Under the pieces are notes generated by a model, which was not told the DNA's origin, did no database searches, and saw only the letters and a list, made by a program, of their open reading frames with translations. 64,000 bases of DNA, from positions 124,001 to 188,000 of the forward strand of contig CAJHNH020004879.1 in the NCBI GenBank assembly GCA_905116865.2, read 5' to 3'. Shown here one piece after another: positions 1 through 12,500 of the stretch (the first letter of the stretch is position 1; each line of letters begins with the position of its first letter). The DNA is from Candidula unifasciata (Eukaryota > Mollusca > Gastropoda > Stylommatophora > Geomitridae). The position numbers and the translations under genes were made by a program.

Positions 1-38
1 AACTCTAGTTGTCACAGATGTCTGTAGAGACAAACAGA

Positions 39-200
<162 letters not shown>

Positions 201-322
201 ATACAGATGTATTTGTTGATGCTGTCCTGTGATTTGCATTGTTTGCATTGGTCAATGTTTATGAAAACACCAAAAGTGTCATTAGTGACTGGAGCCAATA
301 TCCCATCATTTCTCTCCACTAG

Positions 323-517
323 ATCCCAGTTTCCTCAGGTATACCCAGTACTGGACTGTCGCTGTCTTCCCAGGATCTGCAGCAGTTTCTTCTCCAAAGC
401 CAGCAGATGAAAGGGGTTATGTCCCCACCCAGTGGCCAACAGCCGCAGTTTGCTCACATTTTAAACCTCAGCTCAGATTCTCGAGACACCAAACCATTGT
501 ACCTAACAAACACAGCT
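323..517 (+). CDS. POU2F: POU2F exon encoding Gln-rich N-terminal region (first visible exon)
   Basis: 195 nt, phase 0 at both ends. The acceptor is TTTCTCTCCACTAG|ATC and the donor is ACAGCT|GTAAGT, a near-consensus 5' splice site. The reading frame gives [20 protein letters not shown], followed by [17 protein letters not shown] and ending YLTNTA. The Gln-rich, hydrophobic pattern fits the Oct-1/2 activation region. An in-frame TAG immediately upstream of the exon confirms that the acceptor decides its start. A second AG 16 nt inside would shift the frame and is not favoured. Confidence 0.75.
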
Positions 518-3500
518 GTAAGTTGTTGGAACTTATAGATGTCATTGTTGACTGGATCTTGTTGGGGATGAATATGATGTAATTTATTGACATTTTGTTT
601 GTATGTGTGTGTGTGTGTGTGTGCGCGCATGTGTGTGTGAGAGAGAGAGAGAGAGAGTGAGTGTGTGAGAGTGATGTCATTGTTTACTGATATTGTTTAT
701 TTGCACATATGAGGTGACATGTTCTGCTGGCATTGTGTGTGTGTGTGTATGCACGCATATGCGTGCATGAGAGAGAGGGAGGGAGGGAGATTTCATTGTT
801 TACTGACATTGTGTGTGATTTAATTATTTACTAACATTGCATGTATATGTGATGTCATTATTTGCCTTTGTGTGAGTGTGTGATGTCATTGTCTGCTGAC
901 AGTAGATGTATGTCTGTTGTCATTGTTTACTGACATTGTGTTTGGTTTCATTATTTACTGACATTGCATGTATATGTGATGTAATTATTTGCCTTTGTGT
1001 GCATGTGTGATGTAGTTTTTTAAAACTGAAACTGTATGAGTAGGTATAGTTTAATGATGTTGGCCATGTGTAGTATCATTGTTTTCTTGAGAGTGTGTGT
1101 TTGTGCGTGCAGGCAAGTGGGTGTCATTTTGAATCAGTGATGTCATTGTTTATAAATATTTATATGGATGTATGTGACATATTATTGTGAATGTGTGTGT
1201 GTGGTGAATTTTACTGACATTATTGAAATGTTTACTGGCATGGATATGTGTGGCATCATTGTTTACTAATATTCTAGATCTGTGTGGCATCATTGTTTAC
1301 TAAAATTTTAGGTATGTGTGGCATCATTGTTTACTGACATGGATAGGTGTGGCATCTTTGTTAACAGACATGGACATGTGTGGCATCATTGTTTACTGAT
1401 ATAGATGTGTGTGACATCATTGTTTACTGACATGGATAGGTGTGGCATCATTGTTTACTGACATGGATGTGTGTGACATCATTGTTTACTGACAGGGGTG
1501 TGTGTGGCATCATTGTTTAATGGCATGGCTACTTGTCTATTGTTTACTAACATGGATATTTGGGACATCATTGTTTACCGACATGGATAGTTGGGGCATC
1601 ATTGTTTACTTGCATGATAGTTGGGGCATCATTGTTTACCGAGATGGATAGTTGGGGCATCATTGTTTACCAAGATGGATAGTTGGGGCATCATTGTTTA
1701 CCGGCATGGATAGTTGAGGCATCATTGTTTACTGACATGGATAGTTGGGGCATCATTGTTTACTGGCATGGATAGTTGGGGCATCATTGTTTATTGACAT
1801 GGATATTTGGGGCATCATTGTTTACCGAGATGGATAGTTGGGGCATCATTGTTTACTGGCATGGATAGTTGGGGCATCATTGTTTACTGGCATGGATAGT
1901 TGAGGCATCATTGTTTACTGACATGGATAGTTGAGGCATCATTGTTTACTGGCATGGATAGTTGAGGCATCATTGTTTACTGACATGGATAGTTGGGGCA
2001 TCATTGTTTACTGACATGGATAGTTGGGGCATCATTGTTTACTGGCATTGATAGTTGAGGCATCATTGTTTACTGACATGGATAGTTGGGGCATCATTGT
2101 TTACTGGCATGGATAGTTGAGGCATCATTGTTTACTGACATGGATAGTTGGGGCATCATTGTTTACTGACATGGATAGTTGAGGCATCATTGTTTACTGA
2201 CATGGATAGTTGAGGCATCATTGTTTACTGGCATGGATAGTTGGGGCATCATTGTTTACTGGCATGGATAGTTGGGGCATCATTGTTTACTGGCATGGAT
2301 AGTTGGGGCATCATTGTTTACTGGCATGGATAATTGGGGCATCATTGTTTACTGGCATGGATAGTTGGGGCCTCATTGTTTACTAACATTATTTCTGTGT
2401 TATATTTCTGGTGATTAGAATTGTCATTTGTGGGAATAAATATCAGACCCAGGATTCAGTTGAAAGATGATCTTTTCAGGTATCAAATGCATCGCCGGTC
2501 AGCTCACCATCCCTACGGCCCATTGGTACATCAGCACCAACTTACTCAGCCTGCACATCATCATCCTCCTCCTCCTCAGCAGCACATCTACAGACTCTGC
2601 AGGCATCACCAATTTCCCAGGCTCTCAGCCAGATGTTGCAGGGGGCGCAGACCGTCTCAATGATACAGGGTGGTCAACTACAGCAGTTTCTCTTGGTCAG
2701 TCCATCGCAGCTGGGTCAGTTGGCCATGCAGTCACAGCTGTTAGTTCCAAATCAGGTCAGTTTCTTCCCAACAAGGGCTCTGAGGGGGAGGGGAGGGGTA
2801 TTTAAGGTGAAAGGGGAACTTATTTGAGGTGGAAGGGGGACTCATTTGAGGTGGAAGGGGGCATTTGAGGTGGAAGGGGAGACTCATGTGAGGTGAAAGT
2901 AGAACTCATTTGAGATGAAAGGGGGACTCATTTGAGGTGGAAGGGGGACTCATTTGAGGTGGAAGGGGAGACTCATGTGAGGTGAAAGGGAGACTCATTT
3001 GAGGTGAAAGGGAGACTCATGTGAGGTGAAAGGGAGACTCATTTGAGGTGAAAGGGAGACTCATTTGAGGTGGAAGGGGGATTCATTTGAGGTAAAGGGG
3101 GACTCATTTGAGATGAAAGGGGGACTCATTTGAGGTGGAAGGGGGGACTCATTTGATGTGGAAGGGGAAACATTTGAGGTAAATGGGGACTCATTTGAGG
3201 TGGAAGGGGGACTCATTTGAGGTGGAAGGGGAGACTCATGTGAGGTGAAAGGGAGACTCATTTGAGGTGAAAGGGAGACTCATGTGAGGTGAAAGGGAGA
3301 CTCATGTGAGGTGAAAGGGAGACTCATTTGAGGTGAAAGGGAGACCCATTTGAGGTGGAAGGGGGATTCATTTGAGGTAAAGGGGGACTCATTTGAGATG
3401 AAAGGGGGACTCATTTGAGGTGGAAGGGGGGACTCATTTGATGTGGAAGGGGAAACATTTGAGGTAAATGGGGACTCATTTGAGGTGGAAGGGGGGACAT

Positions 3501-6500
3501 TTGAGGTAAATGGGGACTCATTTGAGGTGGAAGGGGGACATTTGAGGTAAATGGGGACTCATTTGATGTGGAAGGGGGGACATTTGAGGTAAAGGGGGAC
3601 ATTTGAGATGAAAGGGGGACTCATTTGAGGTGGAATGGGGACTCATTTGAGGTGGAGGGGGGGGGGGATAAAAAGCCACTGCCCATCTGACAAGCATGTT
3701 GCATGAGGACTAATAAGGGGCACTATCTTTGAAGTCAGAGTGCATCTGCCTGAGAGCGAGGAATCAGCAGTTTGGATAAACAAATTTGTTGCAGGAATGG
3801 GGACTCATTTGAGGTGGAAGGGGGGGGGGGTGGGTGGGGGGGGGGGGGGGGGGAAAGCCACTGCCCATCTGACAAGCATGTTGCATGAGGACTAATAAGG
3901 GGCACTATCTTTGAAGTCAGAGTGCATCTGCCTGAGAGCGAGGAATCAGCAGTTTGGATAAACAAATTTGTACAGATCTGTAAATGTAAATGTTTCTGCC
4001 ATTGAAAGCTAAGAAGAAGAAAAAGAGAGTTTTTGTTTAGTTCAAAGTCAGATCAGTTCCTGAATGATAGTTCCAAGTTCATTCTGTAGCATGATTGTGA
4101 TCCTCTATGTATTTGTCTGCAGTCAGTAGTTGGCTCTCCTGTCAAATCCGGACGAAGAATAAACAGCCGTGGACGAGTTAGTCAGAGTTCTCTCCCTTGG
4201 CCGCACTCCGAACAGTAATCGGAAAACAAACGAAATAAACGACACACTTACCTATCATCCTGCGGTTGCGTGTAGGGCTGCGTACGGTTTCGTGAGGCAT
4301 TGTGAATGGTTGTGTAGTCATCATCATGCGGTTGTTGGGTTAGAGTTAGGGGTAGGGGTAGGGTTAGGGTTAGGGGTAGGGTTAGGGGTAGGGTTAGGGG
4401 TAGGGGTAGGGTTAGGGGTAGGGTTAGGGTTAGGGGTCGGGTTAGGGGTAGGGTTAAGGGTAGGGTTAAGGGTAGGGTTAGGGTTAGGGGTAGGGTTAGG
4501 GTTAGATGTGAAAATTTTGACGTAGGATTTCGAAATACTGGCCGACAATCAGATGTTTGTGGGAGTGGCGCCACTGAAACTCTGCCAAATATGACGCCAA
4601 TAGCGTGCGGCTGGTGCCCCCAATCGTTGGCGAATTGTGCGTTTGTTTAGCATCCAGAGACCCTCTATTGTTTGTGTGTGTATGGGACTGTGCGCGATTA
4701 TAGGGAACTCCGGCGTTAAAATTGTCAAATATTACGCTAAACTTAACCCTACCGCTAACCCTAATCCTAATTCTACTCCCTAGCCCTAACCCCTACCCCT
4801 AACCACGCAAATTTATCGATCATTAAAGCATACAAATCGGCAAAAACCAACAAACGAAACACACCCAAAAAAAAAAAAAACCAGATTTGTCCTGCAGCGT
4901 CGAAAAAAAACCCAGATCTGGGGGAAACAACCAAGCATTGGCAGCCCTGATGTCGACGTCACTGTCTTCTTTGTTTCGTTGTGGCTTTTCCGATCACTGT
5001 TTGCAGTGTGATCAAGGGAGAGAACTCTGACTAAGTCGTCCAAGGCATTTTAGTCTTCGTCCGGATTTGACAGGAGTACCCAGTAGTTCATATAATAAAA
5101 TCATTCTCTATGTTTTTGTCTGCAGTCAGTAGTTCATATAATAAAATCATTCTCTATGTTTTTGTCTGCAGTCAGTAGTTCATATAATAAAATCATTCTC
5201 TATGTTTTTGTCTGTATTAATTAGTTTTTATGATATAATTTATCCTCTGTGTGCAGTCAGTAGTTCCCATGTTTTTGTCTGTATTAATTAGTTTTTATAA
5301 TATAATTTATCCTCTGTGTGTCTGTAGTCAGTAGTTCCTATTACAAAATGTTCCTCTTTTGTGTCTGTAGCGAATAGTTCCTATTAAAAAAAAAGAGCCT
5401 CTATTTGTCTTTAGTCATTAGTTCCTATAATAAAATCATTCTCCTTGTTTTTTGTTTGTATTCATTCGTTTCTAAAATAAAATCCTCTTCATGTCTATAG
5501 CCAGTAGTTCCTATTAAACAAATAAGATCCTATATTTGTCTTAAGTCATTAGTTCCTATAATAAAATGGTCCTCCATTTATCTGTCATTAGTTCCTATCA
5601 TAAAGTCGCCCTCTGTGTATCTGTAGTCAGTAGTTCCTATACTGAAATAACCCCTTGTGTATTTGTCTGTAGTCAGTAGTTCCTATAAAAAAATCGCTCT
5701 CTATGTATTTGTAGTCAGTAGTTCCTATAATAAGATCCCGTATATGTCAGTAGTCAGTAGTGCCTGAAATAAAATGATTATCTATGTATTTGTCTGTAGT
5801 CGATAATTTATAAAATAAAATGATCCTTTCTGTGTCCAAAGTCAGTAGTTCCTAAAATAGAATGATTCTCTTTGTGTGTAACTCTAATTCCTATAATGAA
5901 ATCACTGCCTGTGTACTTGTCTGTAGTCAATAGTTGCTACAATAAAACGATTTTCTGTGTGTCTGTAGTCGATAGTTCCTACAGTGAAATGACCCACTAG
6001 TCCTTGTCTGTAGTCAGTTTGTTTACTGATCTTCAAACAGGGTACAATGCCACTATTATCAGCTGGCAACCTGGCCATGCTCACACAGCCGGTCACCACC
6101 ACATCACAGCAGCAACAGCAGGAGCAGCAGCTACAACAGCAACAGCAGCCAGAATCACCAGGAAGACTGCCAGAGCAAAGTTCTCCCTCTGGACAAGACA
6201 GTCCAAGGGAGAACTCTCCAGTTCTGATGAATACCGGCGATGTCATGGTCTGTCTCATTATGCTGTGTGCTTGTTATCTGTCTGTCTGTCTGTCTGTCTC
6301 ATTGTTCTGTGTGCTTGTTGTGTGTCTTTCTGTTTGTCTCATTGTACTGTGTGCTAGTTGTCTGTGTCATTGTGCCTTATGCTGTGTTATTGTTTCTGTC
6401 TTGCTGTCTGTCTTGTGCTGTGTGCTTGTTGTCTCTTGTGTTATCTCATTGTGCTGTGTTATTGTGTTGTTTCTTATTTTGCTATGTGCTTGTTGTCTCT

Positions 6501-9500
6501 CTTGTCTATCTAATTCTGCTGTATGCTTGTCGTCTCTCTTGTCTGTCTAATTGTGCTATCTTATTGTGCTGTATGCTTGTTGTCTCTCTTGTCTATCTAA
6601 TTCTGCTGTGTGCTTGTTGTTTCTCTTGTCTATCTAATTCTGCTGTATGCTTGTTGTCTCTCTTGTCTATCTAATTGTGCTGTATGCTTGTTGTCTCTCT
6701 TGTCTATCTAATTGTGCTGTATGCTTGTTGTCTCTCTTGTCTATCTAATTCTGCTGTGTGCTTGTTGTCTCTCTTGTCTATCTAATTGTGCTGTATGCTT
6801 TTTGTCTCTCTTGTCTATCTAATTCTGCTGTGTGCTTGTTGTCTCTCTTGTCTATCTAATTGTGCTGTATGCTTCTTGTCTCTCTTGTCTATCTAATTGT
6901 GCTGTGTGCTTGTTGTCTCTCTTGTCTATCTAATTCTGCTGTATGCTTCTTGTCTCTCTTGTCTATCTAATTCTGCTCTGTGCTTGTTGTCTCTCTTGTC
7001 TATCTAATTCTGCTGTAGGCTTGTTGTCTCTCTTGTCTATCTAATTCTGCTGTGTGCTTTTTGTCTCTCTTGTCTATCTAATTCTGCTGGGTGCTTGTTG
7101 TCTCTCTTGTCTATCTAATTGTGCTGTATGCTTTTTGTCTCTCTTGTCTATCTAATTCTGCTGTGTGCTTGTCGTCTCTCTTGTCTATCTAATTGTGCTG
7201 TATGCTTGTTGTCTCTCTTGTCTATCTAATTCTGCTGTGTGCTTGATGTCTCTCTTGTCTATCTAATTGTGCTGTCTTATTGTGCTGTGTGCTTGTTCTC
7301 TCTTTTTATCATTCTTATTGGCAACTACTGTCAGTGGTTGTCTTCCTTGTCTGTCTCATTGACAGCTACTTCATCATGTGGGTTATGGGGTGCATTTGGG
7401 GAGGGAGAGGGGGGGGGGGGGGGGATAGACCACTACCTATTGCAAGAAGCATATCATAAAAGGCGACTAATTAATGTGTTTCCTTCAAAGTCAGAGTGTA
7501 TCTGTAAGAGAGGCGAGGAACCAACAGTCTGCATACAGATTAAGCCAGATCTGTTTAAACAGATGTGCCAGATATTCTGGAACAATACCAGAGTCGAGAA
7601 GTGGACAAACAGCCAGAACTTTCTGCCAGAGTGAATGCTAAATGCTGAGAAGAAGAAGACAGCTAATGTCAGCTGAATGTTATCATGTGGGATGTGGTTA
7701 GTGAACCTCATCTCATCTACAGTTATTTGGTTGATGAACTTTATCTACAAGTATGATGTGGTATTGTGTTTAACAAAACAACAACAGTAAATGTTCCTTT
7801 TCCACATATAGGGCTAGACATATATTTTTATAGACCAGTCGGCACAAGATGGGTGATGTAGTCAACATCGTGCCAGCCACTTTTACTTCCCGTAACTGCA
7901 CCCGGTACCCACTCAAGGCTGGGTCGACTTAGGAGTCAAGGTCAATTTTTAGAAAAAGTCTGCCTGCACCAGTGGGTATTGTGTTTGATGAACTTTATCT
8001 ACAAGTAGGATATGATTTTATGGTTGATGAACTTCATCTACAAGTATGATATGATTGTATTGTTGATGAACTTCATCTACAAGTAGGATATGATTTTATG
8101 GTTGATGAACCTAATCTACAAGTAGGATATGATTTTATGGTTGATGAACCTTATCTACAAGTAGGATATGATTTTATGGTTAATGAACCTACAATTATAA
8201 TGTAATATTGTGGTTAATGAACCTCATCTGCAAGAATGATGTGATTTTGGGGTTAATGAACCTTATCTGCAAGAATGGTGTGATATTGGGGTTAATGAAC
8301 CTCATCTTCTAGAATGGTGTCATATCGGGGTTAATGAACCTCATCTGCAAGAATGATGTGATTTTGTGGTTAATGATCCTCATCTACAAGTATGATGTAT
8401 TGTGGTTGATGAACCACATCTACAAGTATGATGTGATATTGAGGTTAATAAGCCTCACCTACAATTATGATGTGATATTGGGGTAAATAAATCTCATCTG
8501 CAAGTATGACGTGATATTGTGGTTAGTGAACCATATCTAACACATGATGTGATTTTATGGTTGATTCTAAACCTCATGTCTTAGTTAACTGTGATCACTG
8601 TGGTCATTACAGGAGGAATCCATGACCATCGACCTGGAGGAGCTGGAGTTGTTTGCCAAGACATTTAAACGAAGGAGGATTGAACTGGGTATGTGCTACA
8701 TTGGTGTCACATGTCACATTGCATTGGTTGATATTTGCATATTTGAGGCTTACATCTATATGTAGACGTTAGCATCTAAACATGGAAGGTTGACATTTGT
8801 ATGTGGAGGTTAGCATCTCTATATGGGAGGTTAGCATTTATTTATACATGGGAGGTTAGCATTTATACATGGGAGGTTAGCATTTATACATGGGAGGTTA
8901 GCATTTATACATGGGAGGTTAGCATTTATACATGGGAGGTTAGCATTTATACATGGGAGGTTAGCATTTATACATGGGAGGTTAGCATTTATACATGGGA
9001 GGTTAGCATTTATACATGGGAGGTTAGCATCTTTACATGGGAAGTTGACATCTGTATGTGCAAGTTGGCATCTTCACCTGGAAGGTTGACATCTGTGTGT
9101 GGAGGTTGGTATCTACACTTAGTAGGTTAGCATTTGTACAGGGAGGTTGACATCAGTATGTGGAGGTTAGCATCTGTGCAGGTAGGTTGACCTCAGTATG
9201 TGGAGGCTAGCATCTGTGCAGGTAGGTTGACCTCAGTATGTGGAGGTTAGCATCTGTGCAGGTAGGTTGACCTCAGTATGTGGAGGTTAGCATCTGTGCA
9301 GGTAGGTTGACCTCAGTATGTGGAGGTTAGCATCTGTACAGGGAGGTTGACATCTTTATGTGGAGGTTAGCATCTGTACAGGAAGGTTGACATGTGTATG
9401 TTGAGGTTAGCATCTGTACAGGGAGGTTGACATCTTTATGTGGAGGTTAGCATCTGTACAGGGAGATTGACATCTTTATGTGGAGGTTAGCATCTGTACA

Positions 9501-12500
9501 GGGAGATTGACATCTTTATGTGGAGGTTAGCATCTGTACAGGAAGGTTGACATGTGTATGTTGAGGTTAGCATCTGTACAGGGAGGTTGACATCTTTATG
9601 TGGAGGTTAGCATCTGTACAGGGAGGTTGACATCTTTATGTGGAGGTTAGCATCTGTACAGGGAGGTTGACATCTTTATGTGGAGGTTAGCATCTGTACA
9701 GGGAGGTTGACATGTGTATGTTGAGGTTAGCATCTGTACAGGAAGGTTGACATCTTTATGTGGAGGTTAGCATCTGTACAGGGAGGTTGACATCTTTATG
9801 TGGAGGTTAGCATCTGTACAGGGAGGTTGACATCTTTATGTGGAGGTTAGCATCTGTACAGGAAGGTTGACATGTGTATGTTGAGGTTAGCATCTGTACA
9901 GGGAGGTTGACATCTTTATGTTGAGGTTAGCATCTGTACAGGAAGGTTGACATGTGTATGTTGAGGTTAGCATCTGTACAGGAAGGTTGATATGTGTATG
10001 TTGAGGTTAACATCTGTACAGGGAGGTTGACATGTGTATGTTGAGGTTAACATCTGTACAGGAAGGTTGACATCTTTATGTTGAGGTTAGCATCTGTACA
10101 GGGAGGTTGACATCTTTATGTTGAGGTTAGCATCTGTACAGGGAAGTTGACATCTTTATGTTGAGGTTAGCATCTGTACAGGGAGGTTGACATGTGTATG
10201 TGGAGGTTAGCATCTGTACAGGGAGGTTGACATCTTTATGTGGAGGTTAGCATCTGTACAGAGAGGTTGACATCTTTATGTGGAGGTTAGCATCTGTACA
10301 GGGAGGTTGACATGTGTATGTTGAGGTTAGCATCTGTGCAGGAAGGTTGACATCTTTATGTTGAGGTTAGCATCTGTACAGGAAGGTTGACATGTGTATG
10401 TTGAGGTTAGCATCTGTGCAGGAAGGTTGACATGTGTATGTTGAGGTTTGCATCTGTACAGGAAGGTTGACATGTGTATGTTGAGGTTAGCATCTGTATG
10501 GGAAGTTGACCACAACATTTTGCACATTTTGTCTCTGACTGTGATAACCCAGTTTCTATCCATTGCAACCAGTTTTCTTCATGAATACTTACCTGTCCCT
10601 TGCACTGATTTTCAACAGCATCTTTTGTCTTTTTATGCCCAAAATAGATAGATTTTGACAGATTTCATTTGAATTCGATATCTTCTTTTTGGCAATCGCC
10701 GGCTGTAAACTCCAGTTAAAAGTTCTGATGATTTGTCCTTTTCTGGATTTTGGTCTTATTCCAGACTTGAGTTTTACAGATCTGGTTTATTTGTGTGCAG
10801 ACCGTTGGTTTATCACTTTTCAGGCAGATGTGACCTCGAAGGAAGCTCCCCTAATTAGCCGCTTTATACGACACGCTTGTTAATGAGGCAGTGTGGGTCT
10901 ATCTCCCCCCCCCAGAATAGGACCTCGGATTGTTTACAAAACTGTCTCTCCCCACCACCACCCAGTGTAATAATTTGGTAAAGTATTTCTGGTTTGGAAT
11001 TACTGGAGACTATCTAGTAATTCTCCCAGGTTGTAAAATATATTTGTTTTACAGGTTGTAAAATATATTTGTTTGCCAAATTTCCCATAGGTTGTAAAAT
11101 TGTTTGCCCGGCTGCACACAGGTTGTAAATGTCTTTGCTTAGCTGCCAGGTTTCAACATACAGGTTGTAAAATTGTTTGCCAAGTTGCAGCCAGGTTTTA
11201 AATGTGTTTGTCTGCCAGGTTTCACAGTTTTAAAATTGTTTGTCTGCTAGGTTTCACATGTCATGACATTGTTTGTCTGCTAGGTTTCATTTCATGTGAT
11301 TATATTGTTTGTCTGCTAGGTTTCACATGTCATGACATTGTTTGTCTGCTAGGTTTCATTTCACGTCATTATATTGTTTGTCTGCTAGGTTTCATTTCAC
11401 GTCATTATATTGTTTGTCTGCTAGGTTTCATTTCACGTCATTATATTGTTTGTCTGCTAGGTTTCACATGTCATGACATTGTTTGTCTGCTAGGTTTCAC
11501 ATGTCATGACATTGTTTGTCTGCTAGGTTTCATTTCACGTCATTATATTGTTTGTCTGCTAGGTTTCACATGTCATGACATTGTTTGTCTGCTAGGTTTC
11601 ACATGTCATGACATTGTTTGTCTGCTAGGTTTCACATGTCATGACATTGTTTGTCTGCTAGGTTTTATTTCACGTCATTATATTTTTTGTCTGCTAGGTT
11701 TCACATGTCATGACATTGTTTGTCTGCTAGGTTTTATTTCACGTCATTATATTGTTTGTCTGCTAGGTTTCACATGTCATGACATTGTTTGTCTGCTAGG
11801 TTTTATTTCACGTCATTATATTGTTTGCTGCTAGGTTTCACATGTCATTATATTGTTTGTCTGCTAGGTTTCACATGTCATGACATTGTTTGTCTGCTAG
11901 GTTTCACATTTCATGACATTGTTTGTCTGCTAGGTTTTATTTCACGTCATGATATTGTTTTTCTGCTAGGTTTCACATGTCATGACATTCTTTGTCTACT
12001 AGGTTTAACACAGGTTATGAAACTGTTTGCCAGGTTTCACGCAGGCTGCAAAATTGTTTGCCTGCCAGGTTTCACAGTTTGTAAAATTGTCTGTCTGCAA
12101 GGTTTCACAGAGTTTGTAAAATTGTCTGTCTGCCAGGTTTCACACAGGGTGATGTTGGCTTGGCCATGGGTAAGCTGTACGGCAATGACTTCAGCCAGAC
12201 GACCATTTCCAGATTTGAGGCCTTGAACTTGAGTTTTAAGAACATGTGTAAGCTGAAGCCTCTTCTACATAAGTGGCTACAGGTACACAGCCTAGCCGTT
12301 GTTCCATCCTTTGTGTTTTCTACTTTGGGTTTTCTTGTGTCTTCCATGTTGTGTTTTTCTTTGTTAACTGTTCTATTTTTTGTTGTTGCTGTTATTTTGT
12401 TTGTGTTCTTCTGCTTTTGTGTAGTTTATTGCTTTATCTATTATGTTGTTCTTTCTGTTTTGTATTTAGATCAACTTTGTGTTGTGTGTTCTTCCTTTTG

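Noticed and set aside
323..345. Alternative acceptor TTTCCTCAG|GTATAC for the first POU2F exon
   Set aside because: It would remove 16 nt and break the phase 0 start unless the unseen upstream exon ends in a different phase. The upstream TCTCCACTAG fits equally well and keeps 65 whole codons.
4169..4574. Gly/Val/Leu-repeat frames
   Set aside because: Reading of GGGTTA/GGGGTA hexamers inside the fold-back element.
11202..12226. Repeat protein frame of about 210 codons ([11 protein letters not shown] repeats)
   Set aside because: 33/36-bp array units without stops. The reading frame dissolves outside the array.
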